In this document: piece by piece, positions 33,660-46,085 of the stretch
Numbering within the stretch: the first letter of the stretch is position 1
How the letters are laid out: each line of letters starts with the position of its first letter
Assembly (NCBI RefSeq): GCF_027887165.1
Contig: NC_077229.1
Coordinates: 351,776,416 to 351,840,415, forward strand
Length of the DNA: 64,000 nt
Reading direction: 5' to 3'
Source of the DNA: Monodelphis domestica
Lineage: Eukaryota; Chordata; Mammalia; Didelphimorphia; Didelphidae
Translations under genes and position numbers: made by a program
Notes under the pieces: generated by a model
What the model was told of the DNA's origin: nothing
What the model saw: only the letters and a program-made list of their open reading frames with translations
Databases searched by the model: none

Positions 33660-35651
33660 TAGTCCGCTACTTGCTTGAGATCCCTGAACCACCCACCACC
33701 CCAAGACTACACAAAATATAATCTCAGTAAATATAGCCTTGTTCTTTGTTGTATACTGATACAACAAAAAACTTAAGAACTCTGGGCTTTAAAAAAAAAA
33801 GTTTGTTTTTTAAAGGTAGAGATGGTTACTATATTTAAGATTTCACTGGCTTAGAGAATGCTAAAAAGAAACTCTCAAATTCTCAATGCCAAAAAAAATC
33901 CCAAAACACTCTAACCATATAAATTGCAGAAAAATGGATGATCTGAATTAATAATTTGTTTTTTCTGAGGTCACACAGCTATTATGTGTCCAGGCTTAAT
34001 TTTAAACCATATCTCCCTGACCCTGAGGCTGCTAAATGTTACTTTATATTTTCAAGCATCTATTTTAGATGAATAGGAAACAGCTATATGGGCATTCCAT
34101 CAATCAGTCATTCAATTAACAAGCATTTGTTCCATGTATCTAACATCATTTGAAATTCAGTTGTGTTTCATTAAGTGAACTTCCCTGATAGCTAAAGATT
34201 ACCCCTAAAAGTACCCAACCATTATCATTGTAAACATTGTGACAAAAATCTTTCTAAAATAAATTACTCACTTCCCTGATTCTTTCATGGAAATAGATTT
34301 AACATAATTTGACATTTTCTTGATGGCTGAAGGTCATCATTATAAACATCAATTATACTGCATGGTAGTGTGGGAGCTTTTTTTCTTGTTTCTTTATTGT
34401 CATGCTGTCAGAGCACTTGATAATATTAGAAAGATGACTTCTAAGTCTTCTACATTCCCAGTTCTAATCTGTTATCATTTGGAAAATCAACATTATTATT
34501 ATTCTTTGTAAAATAAATAAATAAAGGCTTATGCATGGTCAAAGTAACTCTTCTATTAAAAATAAACATCAAAGTGATACAGGAAAATTTAAAAATGCAT
34601 TTGAAATCACTTTGAATTTACTGTTGCAAAAACTAGATTCAAAATACTTTTATTGAATATTTATTAAATCTCTACTGTTTATAAAACACAGAATTAGACT
34701 CTGGAGATATAGATACAAAAACGAGCAAGTCCCTATCTTTAAGGATATTACAGTCTACAAAAAGGATAGTTAGTAATATGTAGTGAATAAAGTGTTAGGA
34801 GTAGTCAGGGGATCTAGTTTTATATCCTAATTCAGGTTCTTCTGGACATTTGATCCTAAGTACTTTTAATATCTGTACATATTTTAGATTTCTCATCTTT
34901 AGAATGAGGGAGTTGGAACGATGATATCTAACATCTCTTTGAATTCTGAATCTATAAACCAGAAATAAAGGAAAAAATATATAGAAAATTACATGTTAAT
35001 TTTAATTAAGTGAGAATACTAGCAAAAAAAAAATAAGGCACATTGAAATAGTTCTTCAAATGAAGCTAAAGATTCTAAAAAAGCAGAGATATATAGGAAA
35101 TGCATTTTAGATGCTGGGGACTACCTATACAAAGACATGGAAAAAGAAATTAGAATATCACATAGAAGGCATTTTCTATCATGTTCATGAAGGTAGTCTC
35201 CTCTGATTGCCTTCTTGCGTTCTCATAATTGTTGAGACAGACATTTATCCCTTCCATTTTATTTTCTAATTGGCCATTATTTGCTTTGTTTAAAGGATGA
35301 AAATTGTGGTGTACTCAAAGCATATAGACATCATAAACTGGACTGTTGAGAGAGAATGGTCTTCTTTGCTTTCTCTTTTTTTAACACTGCTTCTGAGAAA
35401 TTATACTGGGGTTATTTTTTTCACTATCACTTTTCCTTCATAGTATCAAGTGCTAGTAATGCACTCCATCCCAATAGTAGTTATGGCAGTCTGGTAAAGA
35501 TTCCAGAAGGGATGATGTAGTTGTCAATTCCATCATGGAAACCCCAAAATGCCAACTTCATCCTAGAAGGGAAATGTTATACTTGTAATTGGTTATGTGC
35601 TTTAAAAGAACTAAGATACTACTTGCCCTCCCCAGGTTCCTCAGTGCCTTA
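33659..35651. other. AT-rich sequence, no gene seen
   Basis: Short L2/SINE tail pieces (34095-34145; 34660-34760) in otherwise unassigned sequence. Confidence 0.5.
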
Positions 35652-35655
35652 GTTG

Positions 35656-36368
35656 TGTAAGGGGTAAATTTAGGGGGTATTGAATAATATATTATCCTTA
35701 TGGTCATCAGTATTAAATTGAAATCCCAATAAAAATACTCAAGTCAGTTTGGGAATTTTCTGATGGTTTAATTAATATAGAGGGAAGGAATTAAGAAGAA
35801 GAGAGAGGGAAAAGGGTATAAGATTTATCTGGCCTAGCCTGAGCCAAGGGGAGTTCAGAGACCTTCCAGCCATGAGGCCTCCTCCGAGATGAGGGGCCTC
35901 CTAGGAGGATGGCTTTTTAGGAAAAGTAAAGGAAAAAAATGGCAATCAGCTTAAATTTGGAGAGAGCTCAGGGAAGACACCTCACCTGAACCACACTACT
36001 AAGCTTCTTCCAGGACTGTATCAAGGATGGTCACTGCCAAACCCAGACAATAGCTGCAGGCACACCAAGATACCAAGATGCCCCAGCACGCTGCCACCAG
36101 TCACCTCTCTGTGAAAAGAGCCCCGAGAGAGGAAGTGATGCGAAATATATAGACCATATTTTACATCACTTCCTGCATCTCACATGTACCAATGGTAGCT
36201 TAAGCTTGACTTAGGACATCCCAGGGGATCTGTCAGTTGTTTCTGATCTGTCACTTGCTAGCACATGTCTGTCATAGGTCATATCTCCTCAACACTTAAT
36301 CCTTAAGTAGGGGTGTTTACATTCCTGTTTGTTAGACTAAGCAGGGTGGAGTAAATCTAAAATTCACA
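35656..36368 (-). mobile_element. solo LTR, four-copy family, copy D
   Basis: A 713-base LTR on the minus strand. It starts TGTGAATTTTAG (36368 side) and ends CCCCTTACA (35656 side), with perfect duplication gttg at 35652-35655 and 36369-36372. It aligns well with the copy at 5371-6057: both have the short 5' end, one 'actccaccctg' block, 'acttaaggattaagtgttga' and the 3' 'attaattaaacc' block. Confidence 0.9.
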
Positions 36369-36372
36369 GTTG

Positions 36373-36830
36373 GTACAAAGGTGGAAAGGACTATGTTTCC
36401 AATGTGTTGATGGAATACATTTTTATATCTGTGACTATGCCATTTGAAATAAATGTTTCTGTATGAAAGCTAATCTGACTCTTAGTGGCTTAATGGAATT
36501 GAGGGAACTGAGGTATAGGGGAATATATACTCTAAACTTGTGGAGTGACATTGGTGGGGACTGGAAACAATTTCATAGAACCTAAATATTCAAAGATACT
36601 AGATAATCCTGAAAGTGGAGTAAAATCTAACTTACTTGTATTTTGGGCAGTGAGGGCAAAGATAGTTTGTGTCCCATGTGTACATACAACTTATTAAAAC
36701 GGATAAACAAAAAACAAAACTACCAAGTTACAGAAAAGGGTTATAATTTTCAGTAGTGGAGGGGGGAATCTAGAAAAGCTAAATATAGATGTTTCTTGAA
36801 TCATATCTTAAAAGTAGTGAGGGATTTAAT
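36373..36830 (+). other. unassigned sequence next to LTR, poly(A)-like signal
   Basis: Contains AATAAA at 36448-36453 within 'gaaataaatgtttctgtatg'. The sequence around it may be the 3' part of another LTR into which the copy D LTR inserted. Not established. Confidence 0.35.
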
Positions 36831-38200
36831 GAAGAGGAGTTGAGGCGACAGTACATTCTGGGCATGTAGGACAGCCAATATAAGGGCAAAGGAAAAGGAG
36901 GAGATAGAGTGTTACATAGGAAGAACAGAGACAAAGCTAGTTTCAATAACAAAAAAAGGAAGGTGTAGAAATGTACAATGAAAATGGGATAAAGGTTTGG
37001 GAACTAAAAAGATAAAGGGAATAATTTGCATTTGATAACAAGAATCAAAAGGAGTTGATTGAAAAGGAAAATGATGAGATTGTGTTATTTTTCATAGCTG
37101 CATATAAATTAAACTACAGTAAAGAGAGACTTAAGGTAAGGATATCAATTAGGAAACAATTTAGATGAGAATATGAATTAAATTTTTGTCTACTTGAGTA
37201 GAAAGAAGAGGTAAGCTAGAAGATATATAGAATTAGAAGTGGCAAGATTTAGAAACTCTTTAGATATATTGGGGTGAGAAGCAATTGAAGATAATATTGT
37301 GGCAACAAACTTGAGGAATTGGAAGACTGGTGGTATCTTCTAATGAAATATAGGAGTTTTGAAAGAAGATTTGGTTTGGGAGAAAAGATATTTTGTTGCT
37401 GCAAACATATTGACTTTATAATATCATGAGGACATTCAGCTTGATCTGCCCCATAAACCATGGAAATGTGAGACTGGAACTCAACAAAGAGAACACAACT
37501 CAAGATAAAGATTTGGCTAACCTGGGAATAGATAATAATTTTACCCAGGTGAATAGAAGAGTTAACAAGAAGTGTGAAGAGATAGCAGAAAGAGGCCCAG
37601 CTCAACAATTATAAGCCTAGACAAATGGAAGAATGGTATTAACCAAAATAGAAATAAGGAAGTCTGGAGTAAGGGTAGGCAGGTAGAAAGATAATGAATA
37701 GTAACATGGTCATACTGAAATAGAAATATCAACAAGATGTCCAGATTGAAATAAAGTTGGTAATACAAAACAGAAGTTGACAAGAGAGATTAAACCTAAA
37801 TAAATAGAATGAGATTTGCCTTAAAAAGAATAACAAATAAACCCATCAAAGTTGATGAAAATGCCAAGGAAAAGAACACAGCAAAAGAATAGACTATATT
37901 AGACAAACCTTTGGTGATGCCTGTAGTTAGTGTTAGAAATAATACAGCAAAATTGACTGAGAAGGAATGAGAAGAAATAATTGAGTAATGCAAACAAAAT
38001 TGGGAGAAAGTTTCCAGAAAGAAGATGTAGTCAATAATGTCAAAATGCATATATAAATCAAATAAAAAGATAAGTGAAAAAAATACAATTTAAAAGCTGA
38101 GATAGTTGGTAACTTTACAAAGAATGATTTCAGGTAAATGACGAGGCCAGAAGCAAGATTGCTAGGGTTGGGAATATTTGAGGAGGGGAAAAATAAAGAA
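36831..38200. mobile_element. probable ancient mammalian interspersed repeat
   Basis: Ordered fragments recall a long ancient mammalian repeat: 'ctgggcatgtaggacagcca', 'gatgagaatatgaattaa', 'gtgagactggaactcaacaa', 'caccaaagg'-like and 'gttggtaactttacaaagaa', 'cgaggccagaagcaagattg'. They are spread over more than 1 kb with much drift. I cannot name the family with confidence. Confidence 0.4.
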
Positions 38201-38385
38201 TAAATATCTTACAACATGAGGTGGGAAATTGTATCCAATTATAGGAATGCCTCCAAAAATCAGATTAAAGAGATATGATGAGTCAATGAAATAAAATGAA
38301 ATATTAGGATAATCAGAAAATTGAAGGAAAAATAACATTCAACATGAAAAAAAATCTGTTAAGTAATTTAAGAAATAATACACTT

Positions 38386-38481
38386 GTGCTCACTTCTGCA
38401 GCATATATACTCAAGTTGGAATGATACAGAGAAGATTAATATGGCCCCTGCTCAAGGATCACATGCAAATTTGTAAAGCGT
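38386..38481 (+). pseudogene. U6 snRNA retrocopy, first 96 bases
   Basis: Clear U6 spliceosomal RNA sequence from its first base: gtgctcacttctgcagcat, 'gatacagagaagattaatat', 'ggcccctgctcaaggat', 'gcaaatttgtaaagcgt'. Most differences from U6 are transitions, many at former CpGs. The remaining 11 bases of U6 lie 750 bases away at 39232-39242, beyond an inserted LTR. It is a dead copy without visible snRNA promoter elements. Confidence 0.93.
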
Positions 38482-39227
38482 CATAATAAAGAAGATACTT
38501 GGAGATAGAGGGGATACTTCAGAGGGACTGTTGTAATAAATGAGATACTGGAGTTGCCTATGGATCAATACTAGATGGCTAATAGATCAAGATTTTGCCT
38601 ACCCTCCTCCCTCAAATGCCACCTGTTTTTCTACCCTCTCCCTCCTACCTCCCTTTCCCTACCCCCTCTTAGTCAGTCACCTAAGTAACTCAAAGGTAAA
38701 CTGTGAGGTTTAGAGAAGATACTTTTTCTCTTTCTCAAGTAAGGAGGTTTATTGGGGAAGATAGGACAATGATAGAGGATGAGGTAAGAAGGATGGGGGT
38801 TTCTCTAATCTTTACAAGGAGTTAGGAGGGTATTGGGAAATGGCAGTCACTATTAGAGACAGTCAGAGAGAGATAAGAGGACAAATGTTTTCTTCTTTCT
38901 TCTTCCTCAAACTCAAATCTCAGATATACAATCAGTTCTTCAGGTTCAGTCACCACCATCAGCCACACTAGCCAAAAGTTACTTCAACAGCCTCTCTCCC
39001 AGCCCCAGAAGCCACAAGGGTCTCTCAGCTTCAAGTCAGAAGATAAGAGGGGTCCAGTCAGAAGCCTCTCAGCCTGGCTCCAAAATAAAGTCTCTCGGTT
39101 CAGCCAGGATTGACTCCAACTGCTGCTCTTGGGAACATCCCAAATGGAATGTTACCTTTTGATTGACAGATGATGTCCTTTCTTTATGTTGCATGCTTGG
39201 CTTGCCTTGCAAATTCTCTCTTTTACA
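38482..39227 (-). mobile_element. solo LTR, two-copy family, copy 2, inside U6
   Basis: A minus-strand LTR of about 746 bases, homologous to 20082-20754. It splits the U6 copy at its GCGT, with duplication gcgt (38478-38481) and gtgt (39228-39231); the one mismatch is a CpG-to-TpG change. The left end has a partial internal duplication ('taataaagaagatacttgga' and 'taataaatgagatactgga'). AATAAA on the minus strand is at about 38748-38753. Confidence 0.82.
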
Positions 39228-39231
39228 GTGT

Positions 39232-39242
39232 TTCATATTTTT
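39232..39242 (+). pseudogene. U6 snRNA retrocopy, last 11 bases
   Basis: 'ttcatattttt' continues U6 exactly where 38481 stops; 96 plus 11 gives the 107-base length of U6. The oligo-T end is joined straight to L1 sequence. Confidence 0.85.
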
Positions 39243-40286
39243 ATATGGTACTGGCTAAGAGACAGAAAAGATCAGTAGAATAGACATGGGATAAGTGACC
39301 TCAGCAAAACAGTCTATGATAAACCCCCAAATCCCACATTTTGGGACAAAAATCCACTATTTGATACAAACTGCTGGGAAAATAGGAAGACAGTATGGGA
39401 GAGATTGGGTTTGGATCAACATCTCACACCCTACACCAAGATTAACTCAGAATGGGTAAATGACTTGAATATAAAGAAGGAAACTATAAGTAAATTAGAT
39501 GAACACAGAATAGTATACTTGTCAGATCTTTGGGAAAGGAAAGATTCTAAGATCAACCAAGAGTTAGAAAAAAATGACAAAATGTAAAACAAATAATTTT
39601 GATTACATTAAATTAAAAAGCTTTTGTACAAACAAAACCAGTGCAACCAAAATAAGAAGGAAGGAGCAACAAATTGGGAAAAAATCTTCATAAGAAAAAC
39701 CTCTGACAAAGGTCTAATTACTCACATTTATAAAGAGCTAAATCAATTGTACAAAAAAATCAAGCCATTCCCCAATTGATAAATGGGCAAAGGACATGAA
39801 TAGGCAATTTTCAGATGAAGAAATAAAAACTATTAATAAGCACATGAAAAATGTTCTAAATCTTTTATAATCAGAGAGATGTAAATCAAAACAATTCTGA
39901 GGTATCACCTCACACCTAGCAGATTGGCTAACATGACAACAAAGGAAAGTAATGAATCCTGGGGGGATATGGCAAAATTGGGACATTAATGCATTGCTGG
40001 TGGAGTTGTTAATTGATCCAACTATTCTGGAGGCCAATTTGGAACTCTGCCCAAAGGGTGCTAAAAGACTGTCTGCCCTTTGATCCAGTCATAACACTAC
40101 TGGGTTTATAATACAAAGAGATAATATGGAAAAAGACATGTACAAGAATATTCATAGTCATGCTCTTTGTGGTGGCAAAAAAATTGGAAAATGAGGTTAT
40201 ACCCTTCAATTAAGGAATGGCTGAACAAATTGTGGTATATGTTGGTGATGGAATACTATTGTGCTCAAAGAAAGAATGAGAAAGAA
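39243..40286 (+). mobile_element. LINE-1 ORF2 fragment fused to U6
   Basis: Begins 'atatggtactggctaagaga', a point inside ORF2 about 75 codons after the RT domain region, and runs on through the cysteine-rich part to about 'tattgtgctcaaag', short of the ORF2 stop. It lacks the 3' UTR. The left flank of U6 (38368-38380, 'ttaagaaataata') and the sequence after the L1 (40287-40299, 'ttaagaaaataat') could be a target duplication of the whole U6/L1 unit. They are AT-rich, so this is tentative. Confidence 0.85.
39405..39587 (+). pseudogene. short open remnant of L1 ORF2
   Basis: About 60 codons still read like the L1 ORF2 protein after the RT domain ('...GLDQHLTPYTKINS...'). The frame is broken on both sides. 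Confidence 0.75.
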
Positions 40287-40299
40287 TTAAGAAAATAAT

Positions 40300-40775
40300 G
40301 AGAAAAAAAGTGAATACTCCAAGGAGTTTGAAAAGAACAGTTCAAATTCCAGTAAATAAAAGTCAATATCACATAAGACTTGAAAACAAAAGTTTTAAAG
40401 AGGTAATATCCTGGAATATAATATTAAATAAAAAGGAAAAGACATGATTAAAACTTTGCTTAGTTAATTTGAGTATAATCCTAAATGGGTGTGTATGTGG
40501 GGGAACATTTAGTTGAATGGAGAAATTTCAATACCTGATAAAAAGCAGAGCTGAGAAGAAAATCTTAAATGGAAATACATGAATCAACAGAAACCTATAC
40601 AGGTAATTATGATTGAGTATTTTGAAGTGTTGAGTATTGTGAATAACACAAGGTATTCTTTAAACAATATTTCTGTTGTAGTATAAAATGTTCTCTTAGT
40701 AATGCTCATTTCATGTTTTATAATTTCATGTAGTGTTTTTCTTTTTAAAAAATTAACCTGTTTGTTATTTCTTAT
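40300..40775. other. AT-rich sequence, no gene seen
   Basis: No coding potential or recognised repeat. Confidence 0.5.
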
Positions 40776-41100
40776 TGAGAAGTGATTTTATCACAATCAT
40801 ATGCCACAATTTGCTTAGCCATTCTCCAATTGATGGGCATCCTTTCGCTTGCCGGTTCTTTGCCACCATAAAGAGATATACTATAAATATTTTAGAACAT
40901 ATATGTTCTTTTCCCTTTTGCCTTCATTGCCTTCATTGCCTTAGCAAGCAAAGCTTGTAATGGTATCCCTTGATCAAAAGGTATATATAATTGTATAACC
41001 CTTTGGGCATAATTCTAGATTGTTTTCCAAATTCTTTGGATAAGGTAACAGTTCCAACCAATATTGCATCAGTGTCCCAAATTTTCTTCATCTCCATTAA
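40776..41100 (-). mobile_element. LINE-1 ORF2 fragment, antisense
   Basis: 'tctccaattgatgggcatcc', 'tgccaccataaagagatata' and 'ttgggcataattctagattg' match antisense L1 ORF2 near the C-terminus. Diverged and old. Confidence 0.78.
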
Positions 41101-41269
41101 GAGGATTGAATGAAATAACTTTAAATAATTTAGTATTCTAAGTTCTATATAATTATATAAATGCTTAATCCCCTTGTCAAAGCCCTTTGTGGTAATGTTA
41201 AATGGTTTAGAAATAAAACAATTTAAGACAAGCAAAATTATATAGAAAGAAAAGCAGAAACTTTGGGAT

Positions 41270-41400
41270 TACATGGACTTTGTTAAAATCCAGAACTCCT
41301 TATTTATATTTTAAACGTCCTTATATAAGTTACTTATACTGTCTGAGTCTCAGTTTATTCATCAGGAAAATGGTAGAATTTGGAAGGTTTGACAAAGTCA
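41270..41400 (+). mobile_element. MIR-like SINE
   Basis: 'cagaactccttatttat', 'tataagttacttatactgtc' and 'tctcagtttattcatcagg' follow MIR order. Confidence 0.55.
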
Positions 41401-41489
41401 GTAGTTTTGTGTTTTTGAGTCAGTAGATTCTTTTAACTTCTGTGGAGCTCAACAACAAACATCAGACCATTAATAAGAACAAAAATAAT

Positions 41490-41650
41490 CATCATAAATT
41501 TAAGTGCTATTTGATAGTATAGTATACAAAACACTTTACAATAAAATTTCATTTGCTACTTACAATATCCCTGAAATAAATTTCATAGACATTATTATCT
41601 CTACTATATTAATTAAGCAACTGAGGCTTTAAGAAATTAAGTGATAATTA
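41490..41650 (-). mobile_element. MIR-like fragment
   Basis: 'acaaaacactttacaataaa', 'catttgctacttacaatatc', 'gcaactgaggctttaagaaa' recall antisense MIR family sequence. Confidence 0.5.
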
Positions 41651-43355
41651 GAATTATTAATTAAGAAAATGCATAAAATATTTTATGAGATGAGTAATAC
41701 TTCCAAGTGAAATCTCTCATAATTACATATATGTATTATATTTACACATAAAGATGAAACTAGAAATCAATATAAGCAAAGAACATATCATTTATTTTTC
41801 AGAAAATAAACTTTATTAGTATACTATAAAATCTTTTGCAATAACTTATGCATTGGCAGGATTCTTAGGCCCAAAAGCTGTGAACCACTGGATCAAAAGA
41901 TATCTCGAATCTCTTTTAGCTTCAAATCTATGAATTTATATGATATATCCAAAGTCAAATTGAAAAAAGACATTACCATTTTCCTACAAATTTCTTAATG
42001 TACTCATTTTGAAAATAAGATTAATACATCAGTCTGGCAGGGATATCCTGGGACAGAGGCTAATATTGGGAACTATTGAAAGCAACCACTTAGAAGAGGA
42101 CCTGGCAAACTAGTTACAAATTAACCTCTAAACTGAGCTCAGATAAAGGAAGAGAAAATAGCAGGTATTTAATTCTGAAAAGTGTCATTTTCTCTTCAGG
42201 TAATCTGCCTCTGAATCCCTACTCTATTCCCATCTGTAAACAAGATATTTCCCTAGTCCTTAAATGAATCTTGAGTTAGGGTTTCATTTATTTTCATTGT
42301 TCCTGATTCTGGCCTGACAACTTCATCCCCAATTTTTGATGGCACTTTTCTCTTTTGCTATATGTGTTTTACTTCAGATTCTGTTGTCTCCTTCCATCCC
42401 GAACTTGAATACTTTTGGGTTTCCAAAATGTTTTATTTTTAATTTGGTTGGGCATCTTTAACTTTGTAAATAATTACCTCACTTATATTGACTTAGAAGA
42501 AAATGTGATCACCCCTTACTTATATAATACATTCAAGGAACCATTTATAGAGGGCGGTTAGCTTGGCTTTTTTTGTAGTTTGTCTCAATTCCATAAATAT
42601 TCCCTAAATTTTGCCCTGATAGACTGGAAGAATTAATTCACCTTGCATGGCTTAGCAATTTCCTTCCACATGATAGGCATTTTTTTCATCTCAAGTTTGC
42701 CACTTATCTCACCAGGCCGATTATAGCAGGGTAGTTAGGCTGGAATAAATGTAAAAAAAAAAGATAAATTTGGGATTTATTCTTGTTCTCTGCTGAATTA
42801 ACTTTACTCATTTGCCTTTTCTCCACAAATTTGCCTAAGAAATATTGCTACTTTCTATATAAGACTTTAGAATCCATTTATGAACTCTATAAGGGAATCT
42901 GTTTCATGACTTCAAAGTCATATTTTGTTTATTTGACTAGAAAAAAAGTTCTGAAGGTTTGATTTCCCATTATTCACCACCTATGGATTCAGACATCATT
43001 CAACCTGTACTTAATCACCTCCTAGGAGGTAAAACCTCAGTGCTTCTGAAGTATCCCTGTCTACTTTTAGATCAATCCAATCACAGCTATTTAAAATTTC
43101 CATTCATTGTCCTCTCCATGACCAAGAACAAATTTGATACTTTCTCTTTCTGACAGCCATTCAAATATTAAATACAATTATTATGATTCTCCGGTGACAA
43201 GACCTTTTATTTTCAAGATTCTTCAATTTAAATAGCTTTAGTTCTTTTAACTTCCAATGATGATAACAAGATTATTTGTTAAACAATCTATAATTTATAG
43301 ATATATATGCCTATGGATGTGTAAATATACATGTATATGCATTTTGCTTTTAAAT
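41651..43355. other. sequence without recognised gene
   Basis: No coding potential or recognised repeat. Confidence 0.5.
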
Positions 43356-43545
43356 TTACCATATGTAAAAACAACATCTCATTTTATCCTAATAATAGCC
43401 CTACAAAGCAAACATTGTTATTATTATTATTATTATTTCAAAGTGAAGTAATTAAGTCTCAGATAGCATCAGTGACTTATCCAATGGATGAATCGTTAGG
43501 CTCAATTCAACTTGGTGTCTTGTATAGTGTATTTCAATATTTTGT
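43356..43545 (-). mobile_element. MIR-like SINE, antisense, with (ATT)n
   Basis: 'acatctcattttatcctaat', 'aatagccctacaaagcaaac', an ATT run at 43418-43438, then 'gtgacttatccaatgg'. This is antisense MIR order, with the ATT run where MIRs often carry one. Confidence 0.72.
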
Positions 43546-44500
43546 TGCCTTCTATTACAGAAGTTCATAATTTTTTTTCATAACATAGACCCCTTATTCA
43601 ACCTGATGAATACTATGTATTCTTTCTTAGAATAGCTTTTAAATGTGCAAAATAAAATATATGGGATTTAAAAGGATTTAAATTATATTTAAATTTAGTT
43701 ATAAATATAAAAAGAAACATAGAATGTTGTTTGAGAATCACTGATCTAGATTTTATTTAACTTCTCAAAGTCCTTTCCAGAAGTGTGGCCCTCAGAATTG
43801 ACCTGTTCCAAACATGTTATGACTAAGGGAAGGAATTAAGTGTTAGAAATTGATGTAATTATTCAAAAATACCTGTAATTTTGTGCCAGTCACATCATAT
43901 AGATAAAAAGGAGAAAAAGGCCCATGTATTTATTTTATCAATGTTGTTCTATATCAGTTAGTCAGTCAATAACCATTTATTAAACACCTACTATTTTCCA
44001 ATTTCTGTATAGTGGAGTTACAAAGAAAGGCAAAAAAAAAGTTATTTTCAAATTTCATTAACCACTCCCCTTGACACCACAAATAAATACTGATAACAAT
44101 AAAATGTAAAGCTTCTTATTGGAGAAACCTTACATTATATGTAAAGGTGACATTAAAAAGAACTAAAAAAACAAATGGATACTGGGCATAAAGAACTGTG
44201 TTAAGCACTGAGGACACAAATGAAAATATACAATAGAATTTCCTTTCAAGGAGATGAAATTTGAAGTGGCAAAATAATGACTGGGGGGTTACATGTATAA
44301 GGAGCTATGTATTTATATGGTGGGGGAGACAACTTATAGAGATGGTTTAGCTGTGAATCACACAAAAAGGTAGCATTATCCTTAGTATACAGCAACAAAG
44401 TTGATTGTAATGCTTCTTTAATGTATTTCCACTGATAAAATCATATTCATTTTTTTATGTTGAAGCTTTTGCTGTGTTAAATACTTTGGTGACAAGAACT
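43546..44500. other. sequence without recognised gene
   Basis: Includes an L2/SINE tail-like piece at 43960-44040 ('accatttattaaacacctac'). No coding potential. Confidence 0.5.
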
Positions 44501-44504
44501 TCCT

Positions 44505-44960
44505 CTTTAAATTTTTTATTTTTTCCAGATTTCATACTATTATAATTTTTAGTATTCATTCTGACATTTTGCAGTTCATGTTCTCTTCCTCACTCCAACT
44601 TCTCACCTCTCTCCAAGAAAACAGGTAATATGATATAGATTGTGCATGTATTATTATATAATTCCTATTTCCATATTTTTTCATGTCATGAAATAAGACA
44701 TATTGCTTACACAAGAGAAAAATTCATCCAAGCAATAAAGGAAAGAATGGAAAGTTTCATTTTGCATTTGGAGTCTTCCTTCTAGAGTGGTGGTTATCTT
44801 AATTTCTTCATGAATCCCTTGGAGTTTTCCTGGATACTTACCTTATTGGTAATAGTTAAGTCATTCACAGTTGATAATCATTCATTATTATTATTACTGT
44901 GTGCCACATTCTACTGCTTCTGCCACTTCACTTTGTAACACTTCATAACGGTTTTTCCAC
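44505..44960 (-). mobile_element. LINE-1 3' UTR fragment, antisense
   Basis: T-rich left end, then 'gttctcttcctcactccaac' and 'tgtgcatgtattattatata'. The layout parallels the antisense L1 3' UTR at 58395-58720. Diverged. Confidence 0.55.
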
Positions 44961-45904
44961 CTTGATCACCTTGTTTGTCACAAGAACTTTCTTTTCTACA
45001 TGATAAATAAATGTAACTTTCTTAATTACTGGAAGAATGGCTGGCTCTATTTCCACATAAGTTGATTCCCTGGATAATGGCTTTAGGCACTGTCCTGGGA
45101 TTGCTTCAACAAAGGCTTTTGGTGACTAGGTCCTGAGATGTTTCTAACAGTGTTTAAAGGAATATGGTGAATGATTGATATGCCCAGCACACTGCCTCAT
45201 AAGTCTCCCTCATGTAGCTGTCTGGCAATTGATGGCAAGAGCTCACCCCTTCTCAATAGAAACAATCTCTGCAAAGGAAGGTAGCAAAGACTGGGCTAAA
45301 ATTAGCAACAATTTTTAGGAGACTGCTCTATTCCCATGGCTCTGGTGCCCACCACTCTCAGGGTGATAGTTGCTAAATAGAGGTGAGTTACAGTAATAAA
45401 GAAGATGGGCCCCTTTTCCACAGGGATCTATTTCTCCCCTCAGTGAATGCTACAGAGATAATGTGTGAAGCAATATATATATATATATATATATATAAGC
45501 AATAGAGGATACTACCATTGCACAGGTCTTATGTTCAGACTCCTGGTCTGAGGGGAGATGTTGGTCAAGGTAGTGGCAGTGATGGTTTAACTTGCCTGGA
45601 CTTTGATGACTGCCATTTATTCCCTGAGGGTCCTCTGCTGCTTCAGTGAGGCTGCTTTGTCTGCTCTGTCAATGATATTTGGCAACTAGAAGGGAGACTT
45701 CTTCCACTCTTCTAAGATCACCCAGAGTCCAGCTTCAGAGTACTAAGAGGGCACTGGTAGCACATAAGAAAAGGCTTACATTCTTACAGAGAAAGAAAAA
45801 GCAAGAAAGAAGAGAAAGATCTGTGGAACATTTTTATATTTCTGATCATATCCTAGTAATTTCAAGACTAAAATCTTACTTATCATTCATGTTGTGAGAA
45901 AAAA
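44961..45904. other. sequence without recognised gene; (AT)n at 45472-45498
   Basis: A pure AT microsatellite of about 26 bases sits at 45472-45498. A 72-codon open frame at 45679-45897 has a basic middle part but no recognisable domain and I do not call it a gene. Confidence 0.5.
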
Positions 45905-46085
45905 AAATCACTGGATTTTCAGTCAAAGACCGTGGGTTTAGACACATACAGCCTTTGACATTTACTATCTTCATGACCTTGAGTAAGTCCCTAAAATATC
46001 CTAGTGACTGAATCTCCATTTCCTCATCTGTAAAATGAAGAAAGCTGGATTATGTGGATTTTGAAGTCTCTTTCTTTGATCCTAC
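45905..46085 (+). mobile_element. MIR-like SINE
   Basis: 'ctatcttcatgaccttgagt', 'aagtccctaaaatatcctag' and 'cctcatctgtaaaatgaag' follow MIR order. Confidence 0.72.

Noticed and set aside
37249..38050. Several minus-strand open frames of 73-119 codons
   Set aside because: Hydrophobic, low-complexity translations of T-rich antisense DNA inside a probable ancient repeat; no domain recognised.
38386..38481. A functional U6 gene
   Set aside because: It is split by an LTR, carries many substitutions and is fused to L1; no upstream snRNA promoter is visible.
20082..39227. The two related minus-strand LTRs as the ends of one provirus
   Set aside because: They are 18 kb apart, differ in flanking duplications (ccac versus gcgt/gtgt), diverge strongly, and the DNA between them holds SINEs, L2 and another LTR family instead of retroviral genes.
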